Assembly: GCF_026126405.1 (NCBI RefSeq)
Contig: NZ_JAFMTQ010000007.1
Location: forward strand, 1 to 64,000
Direction of reading: 5' to 3'
Source: Aureitalea sp. L0-47
GTDB lineage: Bacteria > Bacteroidota > Bacteroidia > Flavobacteriales > Flavobacteriaceae
DNA length: 64,000 bases
Positions 10,675-18,034 of the stretch are shown here, piece after piece. The translations under genes and the position numbers were made by a program. The notes under the pieces are model-generated. The model worked only from the letters and a program-made list of their open reading frames with translations, searched no databases and was not told where the DNA came from. How positions within the stretch are numbered: the stretch's first letter is position 1; every line of letters begins with the position of its first letter.

Positions 10675-10705
10675 TTTCCGAAAAAATAGTATTTTCGCAT
10701 CCCAA

Positions 10706-10779
10706 GGGGCATTAGCTCAGCTGGCTAGAGCGTTTGGCTGGCAGCCAAAAGGTCATCGGTTCGACTCCGATATGCTCCA
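10706..10779 (+). tRNA. tRNA-Ala (anticodon GGC)
   Basis: 74 nt folding into a full cloverleaf: 7-bp acceptor stem (GGGGCAT / ATGCTCC) with the G3-U70 pair that identifies alanine tRNAs, D-arm GCTC/GAGC, anticodon stem TTTGG/CCAAA with loop CTGGCAG, and T-arm ATCGG/CCGAT with TTCGACT loop. CCA is not encoded. Followed by a terminator at 10786-10812 and by repeated copies of its own 3' end. Confidence 0.96.
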
Positions 10780-10781
10780 CA
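10763..10781 (+). repeat. tRNA-Ala 3'-end repeat, copy 1 (in the tRNA gene)
   Basis: GACTCCGATATGCTCCACA spans the T-arm 3' half, acceptor 3' strand and two downstream bases. It recurs at 10862-10880 (19/19) and, over its 17-base core, at 11031-11047. This is the reference copy. Confidence 0.9.
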
Positions 10782-10785
10782 GGAG

Positions 10786-10812
10786 AAAGCAAGGTTTTCA
10801 CCTTGCTTTTTT
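10786..10812 (+). terminator. Terminator after tRNA-Ala
   Basis: AAAGCAAGG / CCTTGCTTT stem (10786-10794 and 10801-10809), 6-nt loop, T-run. Lies 6 nt after the tRNA. Confidence 0.85.
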
Positions 10813-10842
10813 GCTTTCAAAAATATCGGAGGAGAAGTTTAT

Positions 10843-10862
10843 CCTGAGCGTCAGTCGAAGGG
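10843..10862 (+). repeat. Dispersed repeat fragment (CTGAGC...GTCGAAGG type)
   Basis: The stretch CCTGAGCGTCAGTCGAAGGG resembles a short dispersed repeat common between flavobacterial genes. A second, more degenerate relative occurs on the minus strand at 45536-45556. It sits between tRNA 3'-end copies 1 and 2. Confidence 0.4.
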
Positions 10863-10880
10863 ACTCCGATATGCTCCACA
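10862..10880 (+). repeat. tRNA-Ala 3'-end repeat, copy 2
   Basis: Exact 19-base duplicate of 10763-10781, without the 5' part of a tRNA. Nine bases (ATATCGGAG) at 10823-10831 are the reverse complement of its core, so the copy could also pair upstream. It is followed by a terminator-like hairpin at 10889-10916. Confidence 0.9.
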
Positions 10881-10888
10881 TCAAGCAG

Positions 10889-10916
10889 AAAACCAGGACA
10901 AAGGTCCTGGTTTTTT
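10889..10916 (+). terminator. Terminator-like hairpin after repeat copy 2
   Basis: AAAACCAGGAC / GTCCTGGTTTT, 11-bp perfect stem with a 4-nt loop and a T-run. No gene ends just upstream; it may be the leftover terminator of a lost tRNA gene. Confidence 0.8.
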
Positions 10917-11030
10917 GTTTCTGAAGAACACCAAGCTTGCTTGTGTGTTCGGAAGAAATAAAGAAATGACATTGGAACAATGTCTGGTTTTCTATTTTCA
11001 GAAGCGGAACTGTGAGGACGGGTGAAAACC

Positions 11031-11047
11031 ACTCCGATATGCTCCAC
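11031..11047 (+). repeat. tRNA-Ala 3'-end repeat, copy 3
   Basis: 17 bases (ACTCCGATATGCTCCAC) identical to 10764-10780, again without the tRNA 5' part, and again followed by a hairpin (11052-11096). Confidence 0.9.
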
Positions 11048-11051
11048 CTTC

Positions 11052-11096
11052 GCCCTCCGAAGCTTTGAGAAATTCGAGAAGCGAAGGAGGGCTTTT
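11052..11096. terminator. Terminator-like hairpin after repeat copy 3
   Basis: GCCCTCC (11052-11058) pairs with GGAGGGC (11086-11092) and is followed by TTTT; the loop has partial internal pairing (GAAGC / GAAGC-like). It lies 36 nt beyond the end of the minus-strand gene at 11132 and might serve that gene too. Confidence 0.55.
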
Positions 11097-11131
11097 CTAT
11101 TCTCACTTTTAAGTAATAAGATTATCGCGAA

Positions 11132-13447
11132 TTATGGTTTCTGAAGATTCTCCAAACGCACAGACTTGTTTAAATTATATCTCCTGGAAGTTATTCTGAA
11201 ATGCATTTGATCGCATTCATTAATTATTCCTGGATCGATCTGAAAATAATAATATGCACGTTGGTCTTTCCGATAACTACTCTTCTTCATATTCAACCAA
11301 TTTACCTTTCTATCCTGAACAAGTGAGTCTCCGTCATAGAATTTAAACTCCAAATCGACTGCTTGCTTCTTATTAGCTCTGAAGTTTCGACGGAAAATAT
11401 AATATTCGTCGGCAGCAACATAAACTATTCCAGTGTTTGAATGTTGGGAATTATAGTATCCAACTTCCAACTTCGCTCTTGAATCTTCTATTAAGATATT
11501 GACTGGGGTAGCACTCAATTTCCTCATCAGTTCTAAATTTTGGAAAGTAAAATCTCCAAGATACTCATCACCCTCATTGAATCTAATAGGGGATCCCGAG
11601 ATACTAGCTATTGCCTCATCGTCGCCAAACACCTCTATAAACTTTTTTTGAAGCATACTGAAGGTGTTCGAATTCACCTGATTTTTAGATAATTGATATA
11701 CCAGTATATTGTCCCTTTGCGTTGGCGCTTGAGTCCATTCAGCATTGCTCTTTACCAGTGCTGATAAATCAATCGTAGTCGTGTTAAAAAACGGCTGATA
11801 TGGGAAATTTGGGAATTGCATATTTAATTTCCCATTATTCTTGTTAAAAACGATATACTCAACTTTATCAAATCGATTATGCTGCAACATAAACCTCTGA
11901 AAAGCTGGGTCATCGAAGAATTGTAAAGCATATAAAAATTTCATCCTCTGAGTAGATTCACTAGAAGGGTGAGAATAGAAAGCACTTCTTTCGAGGAACT
12001 TGTAAGATGGGACAAAACAATTTAGGTCGAGATTGGTTAGAAGCACCTTGTTTCTAAAGTTTTCAACAGGAAATTTTTCATCTTCCAAAATAGTTGGTAG
12101 CCTGGAGTATTCGAGATCCATCATCTTCGATTTTTGCAAGTTTTCGAAGAATAATCCTTGCTGATAAAAAAGTATGCAGCTAACGCCAAGTAAAACAGGC
12201 TTAAGGCTATCAGGCTTGTAGGCTTCCAATAGGCGATGAATCCCCAAAACAAGACCAATATAGGAGACAATCAACACCAATGGGTAGACATGGCTTATCA
12301 GAATTGGCTTATTATTCATTAGCCCTATATATGCTAAAAACATAAAAAATAGACAGGACCCAAAAATTACCATCAGAAAGCGGGATAACTTTTCCTTGTA
12401 GGTTAAGGTGAAATAAAAAATACTTACCACTAAAGGCCAATTTTTTAAAGACAACCATTCGAAGCGCATTGAGTTTGCAAGAAAGAATTTATTCTGATTT
12501 GAATCTACAGGATGTGTTAACAAATCGAAAGCATACGGCAGAAGAAAGGCAGAAGCGAACACTATAGCCCAGACAACGATAATAAACTGACTCCTGTGTT
12601 CCTTGTATAGAAACCTAAAAACACCCTTCCTTTTAGAAAATATACAGTACATGATATACATAAGTACGGCCAGTACGAGAAGCATGAAAAAGAAGTAATA
12701 TGTGCCAAATAACATACCCCCAATAAAGCCACCGAATATCAGTGAAATATATTTTCCTTTTTTAAAGTTTACGAAGTAATAATAAAACCAGGGTAAAATT
12801 AGAAGTATGGTAATTATTTTATAGGGTTTCACATAATATGCATATGGTAATGCAAGAAATGAAACAATTACTATAACAGCTGCCAATATCCCTTGGCCGA
12901 TTGCTCTTTTCCAAAGTTTATAGCCAAGAATTGGCGTAACATACAATACAAAGACAACTCCCAACTTTGCCATCGTATTCGGTGCGACATTAAATAAACT
13001 GCCAATTTTACCACAGAAGAAATGATAGTAATAAGGGTAAAAACTACTTAAGCCTTTGTATGAAAAATCAGTACTGAACCACTTTTCATAATAAGTGGCA
13101 ATAAGAGCCAGATTAAAATACGCATCGCTTCGCATGCCATTGAAGCCAAATTGATATTCACGAAGTATCCAGAGAGCAGAAAACGATAACAAGACCGCAA
13201 AACAGTACGCCAAGATAAAACCAGGAGCAATTTTTCTCGACACAAATTGAAATAATACAACCGCAAAAATGGCAGTGACAGCAATTAACAAAAGCACTGT
13301 GTTTTCTACTGGTGCAATAACACGGATCTGATAGAATTGATTCTGAAATAAAACAAGTACAAATGCGCCAATTAAAAATAATGCGGTTTCATTAAGGTCA
13401 ATATTGGCTCGGATCTTTTGAAAAATTGAAGTGATTAAACTCATCAA
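11132..13447 (-). CDS. AftA-like GT-C arabinofuranosyltransferase (predicted)
   Basis: 771 residues. About 11-13 membrane helices occupy residues ~20-430, followed by a soluble, presumably periplasmic part. The order of motifs follows my recollection of mycobacterial AftA: an acidic residue in the first large loop (Asp108 in GMRSDAYF), SSFYPYYYHF (134-143, AftA has PPFYPPGWFW), a KPY segment near 207-209, FGTYY (247-251), LLPYAFDLL then HPVDSNQ (302-318; AftA WLPYLLRAARDPVSD), and a C-terminal block around FVPSYKFLERSAFYSHP. AftA uses decaprenyl-phosphoryl-arabinose as donor to prime arabinan. The last ~190 residues exceed AftA's length and look beta-rich, possibly a carbohydrate-binding domain. 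Divergent from the predicted donor-synthesis operon, which supports the call. Another GT-C specificity is possible. Confidence 0.6.
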   Translation of the reverse strand: MMSLITSIFQKIRANIDLNETALFLIGAFVLVLFQNQFYQIRVIAPVENTVLLLIAVTAIFAVVLFQFVSRKIAPGFILAYCFAVLLSFSALWILREYQFGFNGMRSDAYFNLALIATYYEKWFSTDFSYKGLSSFYPYYYHFFCGKIGSLFNVAPNTMAKLGVVFVLYVTPILGYKLWKRAIGQGILAAVIVIVSFLALPYAYYVKPYKIITILLILPWFYYYFVNFKKGKYISLIFGGFIGGMLFGTYYFFFMLLVLAVLMYIMYCIFSKRKGVFRFLYKEHRSQFIIVVWAIVFASAFLLPYAFDLLTHPVDSNQNKFFLANSMRFEWLSLKNWPLVVSIFYFTLTYKEKLSRFLMVIFGSCLFFMFLAYIGLMNNKPILISHVYPLVLIVSYIGLVLGIHRLLEAYKPDSLKPVLLGVSCILFYQQGLFFENLQKSKMMDLEYSRLPTILEDEKFPVENFRNKVLLTNLDLNCFVPSYKFLERSAFYSHPSSESTQRMKFLYALQFFDDPAFQRFMLQHNRFDKVEYIVFNKNNGKLNMQFPNFPYQPFFNTTTIDLSALVKSNAEWTQAPTQRDNILVYQLSKNQVNSNTFSMLQKKFIEVFGDDEAIASISGSPIRFNEGDEYLGDFTFQNLELMRKLSATPVNILIEDSRAKLEVGYYNSQHSNTGIVYVAADEYYIFRRNFRANKKQAVDLEFKFYDGDSLVQDRKVNWLNMKKSSYRKDQRAYYYFQIDPGIINECDQMHFRITSRRYNLNKSVRLENLQKP

Positions 13448-13683
13448 TTATGTTCGGTGTTTTAGTTTCTTGTAAAATAAGTAAAAAATACCGCCGAGTT
13501 TTGAGCTATTTCAAATTTTATGGTTGAAATTCTTCACTTCTCGATTTTTCATTAATATATCTAATAGCTAATTGATCCGAATTTCCTTTGGTTAACTCAA
13601 GATAAAGCAGTTACATTTGTGAATCTAATTTGATCAATTCGCGAAAACCGTGTTGACCTTTAGTTGTATTTCACTTTGAATTA
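13448..13683. promoter_or_regulatory. Divergent promoter region of the arabinofuranose locus
   Basis: 236 AT-rich bases between the AftA-like gene (minus) and the GT-C gene (plus). No perfect TAnnTTTG was found; a degenerate TCACTTTG ends just before the plus-strand ATG at 13684. Probably holds both promoters, giving coordinated control. Confidence 0.45.
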
Positions 13684-15150
13684 ATGAATCAACTGACCAT
13701 TAAATTTGATCGTCGCTTTTTAGCGGGTTGCATCCTTTTAGCAGCTTTCCTTTTGAGAATATACCATCTCAACTACGAGGGCCTTTGGAATGATGAATTG
13801 TTCACCGCGGACACAGCTAGTCCTAACCTATCTATTGACAGAGTGATAACCATACTACAATTGGATATTCACCCACCTTTACACAATATCCTCGCAAATC
13901 TCTGGAGTCATGCTTTTAGTCATAACGACACCTCATTAAGAATTTTTAGTGTGGTATGGGGACTACTAGGATTACTTTCAATATATCATCTTGGCAAATT
14001 ATTGTTCAATAAACGAGTGGCATTTATAGCATTACTGCTGGTGGTAGTCAACTCATTCCTTATCCGTTTTAGCCAGGAAGTTAGAGCCTATGCTATGCTA
14101 TTTGTTCTCGTAAATTACTCGGTTTACTTTTTTGTAAAACTGAGTAGGGGAGAACATGGCTATAAGAACATTATAGCATATGGTCTTTTTACGGCTGCAA
14201 TGTTGTATACGCATTATTTCGGGATGCTTGTTTTGGCATTTCAGGGAATCACATTATTCTTTTTTGTTGGGTTCAAACGGGTTTTCAAGGATATAAAAGC
14301 ATGGTCATTAAGCTTTTTAATTCCTGTTGCGCTCTACAGTATATGGATTCCATCTATGCTTGAATCCTTTTCCAGGGACCTGAATTCATGGCGTGACAAG
14401 GCTTCGATAATGCTTTTTTATGAGTATTTCAAAGAGTTCTACAACGATTATATACTCTCGAGTATCACCCTCCTATTGTTCATCCTCACAATCGTACTAC
14501 TAATCCTCAGAAAGAATTTCAAAAAAGTCTCATGGATCAACGTTGGGCTGAAAGAACATAGAAAAGAGCTTATGCTACTGGTATTATGGATTGTCATCTA
14601 CTTTAGCATCCCATTTATAAAATCATCTATATCTACGGGGATGATGGTGCCTCGCTACTTCATAGGAATGGTCGCTCCCGTGATACTCATTCTGGCATTT
14701 TACCTAAGTCTTATCAGTAAAAAAAGACTTAGGAACAATCTGTTGGGTGGAATAGTCGTTTATAGCCTAATGCTCTTGTTCCTGAATGAGCGTCCCTATT
14801 ATACTCAAACAACTTCTTATAGGGAAATTGCGAAAACAGCGAGTGAGATCAATAACGACGCTTATGTGTTATTTGTTTCAAATCACCGCAGATACTTTGA
14901 GTATTATATTCAACAATTTAATCTTGGTAAGCGCGATGGTTATTTCAACCCTTTCGTAAAATTGCTTCAAAAGGATAAGCCAGAAGAATATTTTTTATTC
15001 CTGGATCTCCGATTAACACCAAAACATTTCAGAAACAAAATTCATGTAGTGGATGGTTACAAGGAGATTAATTCCAAAGTTTTTAAAAATAACAACAACA
15101 TTAAAACCGTGCGTTTGGTGCATTACAAGCGTGTAGATTCCGTTCAATAA
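13684..15150 (+). CDS. GT-C family glycosyltransferase (GT39/PMT_2-like)
   Basis: 488 residues with about 11 membrane helices. The first extracytoplasmic loop has the GT-C acidic motif WNDE (35-38) and the second acidic site DIHPP (61-65), followed by EVRAYAM, all typical of glycosyltransferase family 39-like enzymes that transfer sugars from polyprenyl-phosphate donors on the outer face of the inner membrane. First gene of a five-gene operon; its TAA overlaps the ATG of the UbiA-like gene (TAATG). Predicted role: a second transferase using the polyprenyl-phosphate sugar made by the downstream genes. Acceptor unknown; it could instead move the acceptor's other sugars. Confidence 0.7.
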   Translation: MNQLTIKFDRRFLAGCILLAAFLLRIYHLNYEGLWNDELFTADTASPNLSIDRVITILQLDIHPPLHNILANLWSHAFSHNDTSLRIFSVVWGLLGLLSIYHLGKLLFNKRVAFIALLLVVVNSFLIRFSQEVRAYAMLFVLVNYSVYFFVKLSRGEHGYKNIIAYGLFTAAMLYTHYFGMLVLAFQGITLFFFVGFKRVFKDIKAWSLSFLIPVALYSIWIPSMLESFSRDLNSWRDKASIMLFYEYFKEFYNDYILSSITLLLFILTIVLLILRKNFKKVSWINVGLKEHRKELMLLVLWIVIYFSIPFIKSSISTGMMVPRYFIGMVAPVILILAFYLSLISKKRLRNNLLGGIVVYSLMLLFLNERPYYTQTTSYREIAKTASEINNDAYVLFVSNHRRYFEYYIQQFNLGKRDGYFNPFVKLLQKDKPEEYFLFLDLRLTPKHFRNKIHVVDGYKEINSKVFKNNNNIKTVRLVHYKRVDSVQ

Positions 15151-16010
15151 TGGAAATAGTAAAACTACTTAGAGTTCACCAATGGGTAAAGAACTTTTTC
15201 GTGTTCTTGCCACTCTTCTTTTCAGGAAGAGTTCTGGAACAAAATTTATTCCTGAATGCGCTATGGGCATTCTTTTTGTTCTCCCTGGCTGCCAGTTTCA
15301 TCTATGTAATAAATGATTACAGGGATATTGAAAAAGACAAGTTACATGAGGTTAAAAGATTACGCCCACTTGCTTCCGGCAAGATTTCGAAATCCCATGC
15401 GGTAGTTATCGCGATCCTGCTGCTTGTACTATTGGGGTTGGGTTGTGCATTCCTGTTCAGTCCAATTCAACTTATTCCTCTTCTTGTATATATAGTATTG
15501 AATCTTGCTTATAGTTGGGGTTTGAAGAATGTTGCGATCGTCGATGTTAGTATTATCGCAATTGGATTTGTTCTTAGGGTGTTGTTTGGTGGAATTACTA
15601 CCGGAGTGGTAGTTTCCAAATGGGCGTTCCTCCTCACCTTCGCCCTTGCACTTGTCCTTGCCCTGGGCAAAAGACGCGGAGAATTGATGTCTACTAAAGC
15701 CGAAACGAGAAAAGCGTTGAAAGGATACAACCTTCAATTCATCGATACTGCCCTTGTAAGCTCCGTTACCATAGTTATCGTTTGCTACATCATGTATTCC
15801 GTTTCTCCCGAGATCGCAATCAATTTTAACTTTGAATACGTTTATGCAACTGCGTTTTTCGTGATCCTGGGAATCTTTAGGTACCTGCAACAAACCTATG
15901 TTTTCAACAGAACCGAATCACCAACACAATTGGTATTTAAAGACCACTTCCTACAGCTGGTTATTGTCTTGTGGATTCTTACCTTTGCTGGTATAATCTA
16001 TTTCAGATAA
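15150..16010 (+). CDS. UbiA-family polyprenyl-phosphate phosphoribosyltransferase (DPPR synthase type)
   Basis: 286 residues with about 8-9 membrane helices. The first aspartate-rich motif is NDYRDIEKD (55-63) followed by His66, Lys69 and RPLASG (72-77); the second is YSWGLKNVAIVDV (121-133) with Arg143. These closely match decaprenyl-phosphate 5-phosphoribosyltransferase (Rv3806c of M. tuberculosis) rather than menaquinone or heme UbiA enzymes, which lack the KRxRPxASG segment in this form. The reaction joins phosphoribosyl diphosphate to polyprenyl phosphate, giving polyprenyl-phosphoryl-5-phosphoribose at the inner membrane. Its stop codon abuts the start of the DprE1-like gene. Confidence 0.85.
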   Translation: MEIVKLLRVHQWVKNFFVFLPLFFSGRVLEQNLFLNALWAFFLFSLAASFIYVINDYRDIEKDKLHEVKRLRPLASGKISKSHAVVIAILLLVLLGLGCAFLFSPIQLIPLLVYIVLNLAYSWGLKNVAIVDVSIIAIGFVLRVLFGGITTGVVVSKWAFLLTFALALVLALGKRRGELMSTKAETRKALKGYNLQFIDTALVSSVTIVIVCYIMYSVSPEIAINFNFEYVYATAFFVILGIFRYLQQTYVFNRTESPTQLVFKDHFLQLVIVLWILTFAGIIYFR

Positions 16011-17318
16011 TTGGCGGTTCGAAAGAATATTACTAACTGGGGGAATTATCCCAAAACTAGTTCCGAAATTACACATCTTCACGATGCAAATGCTCCGGAT
16101 CTAAAGCTTTCTCATGATAAAAAAGTGATCGCAAGGGGAAATGGCCGTTGCTATGGTGATGCTTCACTAGGGGAATCTGTTATTTCTACTCTGGAGCTGT
16201 CGAATTTTATCGAATTCGACGCAAAAAGTAAAACCATTACTTGTGAAGCAGGAGTTTTGCTTTCGGATCTATTGGAATTCCTCGTGCCTAAAGGGTTTTT
16301 CATTCCAGTAACTCCCGGTACTAAATTCATTACGGTAGGTGGTGCGATCGCCGCTGATGTTCACGGAAAGAATCATCACAAAGATGGCTGTTTCTCCAGT
16401 TTTGTTGAATCCTTCATGTTATTTGTGGGACCCGGTGAGATTATACAATGTTCTCCTACAGAGAACGACCAATTGTTTTACAGGACCTTTGGGGCTATGG
16501 GGCTCACGGGAGTCGTGCTTTCAGCCACATTCAAAGTAATAGCGATTGAAACGTCTTTTATTTACCAGGAATCCATTAAGGCCAGCAACCTGGACGAGAT
16601 CTTTGCGCTTTTCGAAGATTCTGCCGAATGGAAGTATACAGTTGCCTGGATAGACTGTTTGCAAAAGGGGAAATCGTTGGGGAGATCAATAATAATGAGA
16701 GGGGAATCGGCCAGCCTGGATAAGTTAAACAAAAAACAAGCAAAAAATCCACTAAAGGTTCACGACGATAGGATTAAAAACATTCCTTTTTTCTTTCCTT
16801 CTTTTGTTCTGAATACGCTAAGTGTGAAATTGTTCAACTGGGCATATTACTTAAAGCAATTCAGAAAGAAAGAAACATCTGTTGTGCATTATGATCAGTT
16901 CTTCTATCCCCTGGACAGTATAGGAGAATGGAATAAGATCTATGGAAAGCCAGGCTTTATTCAATATCAATTCGTCCTTCCTTTGGAAAACAGTAAGGCG
17001 GGTATGAGGGCCATCCTGGAAGAGATCGCAAATAGCGGACTGGGATCTTTTCTTGCTGTTCTGAAATTATTTGGTAAAAACGATTCCCGGTTTTACAACT
17101 CCTTCCCTATTGAAGGCTATACATTGGCGTTAGACTTCAAATATTCGAAGAAGCTCTCCGGGCTTGTAGAAAGAATGGACCAAATAGTCCTCGATAACGG
17201 AGGCAGGATATATCGCGCCAAAGATTGCATGTCAAGGGCGGAACTTACGAACTACATTAAAGCAGAATCGGATTGGTTCGGATCCTTACAGAGTGAACGA
17301 ATAACAATGAAATCATGA
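16011..17318 (+). CDS. dprE1: DprE1-like polyprenyl-phosphoryl-ribose 2'-oxidase (FAD)
   Basis: 435 residues from a TTG codon directly following the upstream TAA; no ATG gives a better start. FAD-binding (VAO/GlcD-type) N-terminal half: ARGNGRCYGD (41-50) and TPGTKFITVGGAIAADVHGK (101-120) with His118, the site matching mycobacterial His132. Substrate half: QFFYPLDSIGEWN (296-308), FIQYQFVLP, Lys352 in LKLFG and Lys404 in YRAKD, matching catalytic-site Lys367 and Lys418. Together with DprE2 it inverts C2 of the lipid-linked ribose to arabinose through a keto intermediate. The position of Cys387, target of benzothiazinones, is Ala373 here. Four-base overlap (ATGA) with the next gene. Confidence 0.9.
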   Translation: MAVRKNITNWGNYPKTSSEITHLHDANAPDLKLSHDKKVIARGNGRCYGDASLGESVISTLELSNFIEFDAKSKTITCEAGVLLSDLLEFLVPKGFFIPVTPGTKFITVGGAIAADVHGKNHHKDGCFSSFVESFMLFVGPGEIIQCSPTENDQLFYRTFGAMGLTGVVLSATFKVIAIETSFIYQESIKASNLDEIFALFEDSAEWKYTVAWIDCLQKGKSLGRSIIMRGESASLDKLNKKQAKNPLKVHDDRIKNIPFFFPSFVLNTLSVKLFNWAYYLKQFRKKETSVVHYDQFFYPLDSIGEWNKIYGKPGFIQYQFVLPLENSKAGMRAILEEIANSGLGSFLAVLKLFGKNDSRFYNSFPIEGYTLALDFKYSKKLSGLVERMDQIVLDNGGRIYRAKDCMSRAELTNYIKAESDWFGSLQSERITMKS

Positions 17319-18034
17319 TCGTATTAGGTGCAAATTCGGACATTTCCAAAAAGTTTACTGAACTGGTTCTTCAGAAAGAAGATATTCGTAAAGTGTATTT
17401 GTTGTCTTCCAGTCCTGATAAAACCATAAACTTTCGTTCACATCTGAAAGTCAAATACAATGCGGATGTGGAAATCATTAAACTGAATCTGCTCGACCCG
17501 CCAAAGATCGATTTTTCTTCAATGGAATACTCCCTGGTTTTTTGTGCTTCTGGATATATGGGTGCACAACAGGAAGCTGTCATCACCAATAATGAAGACA
17601 ATGCCAAGATCACTGCTATTAATTATTCAAACCTTATCCTGGTCCTGAATGAGATTGCGCAGGACATGGAACGAAAAGGAGAAGGAACCATTATTGGTGT
17701 TAGTTCCGTGGCTGGTGAGAGAGGTCGTAAAAGCAATTTCATTTATGGCAGCGCAAAGGCTGGTTTTACGGCCTATCTGAGTGGACTCCGAAATTATTTC
17801 AACAAAAAAGGGATTCATGTGCTCACCGTGAAACCGGGATTTATGTACACTAAAATGACCGAAGATCTCGAGCTCCCTAAGGCGCTGACTATTACTCCTG
17901 AAAAAGCTGCCAAACTCATCTACAGAGGCTACATAAAAAAACGAAATGTAATTTATATCGCCTGGATGTGGAAATGGATCATGCTTATAATCAAATCGAT
18001 ACCTGAATTTATTTTCAAAAGATTGTCCCTATGA
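17315..18034 (+). CDS. dprE2: DprE2-like short-chain reductase (polyprenyl-phosphoryl-2-ketoribose reductase)
   Basis: 239 residues. Short-chain dehydrogenase fold: a nucleotide-binding start GANSDIS at residues 5-11, CASG (77-80), Ser130, and Tyr144-x3-Lys148 in YGSAK. VKPGFMYTKMT (172-182) resembles the DprE2 signature VRPGFVRTRMT. The C-terminus is hydrophobic (about 212-232), as expected of a membrane-associated enzyme acting on a lipid-linked sugar. It would reduce the 2-keto product of DprE1 to the arabino form. Overlaps both neighbours by 4 nt (ATGA), indicating translational coupling. The DprE1 neighbour is the main support for the specific function. Confidence 0.82.
   Translation: MIVLGANSDISKKFTELVLQKEDIRKVYLLSSSPDKTINFRSHLKVKYNADVEIIKLNLLDPPKIDFSSMEYSLVFCASGYMGAQQEAVITNNEDNAKITAINYSNLILVLNEIAQDMERKGEGTIIGVSSVAGERGRKSNFIYGSAKAGFTAYLSGLRNYFNKKGIHVLTVKPGFMYTKMTEDLELPKALTITPEKAAKLIYRGYIKKRNVIYIAWMWKWIMLIIKSIPEFIFKRLSL

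Noticed and set aside
10655-11106. Several frames across the tRNA-Ala and its repeat cluster
   Set aside because: They translate the tRNA, hairpins and repeats; shared peptide pieces are due to the DNA repeats, not to protein conservation.
15429-15893. 154-codon minus-strand frame inside the UbiA-like gene
   Set aside because: Shadow of a strongly conserved gene; composition (Ser/Lys/Asn rich) is that of an antisense frame.
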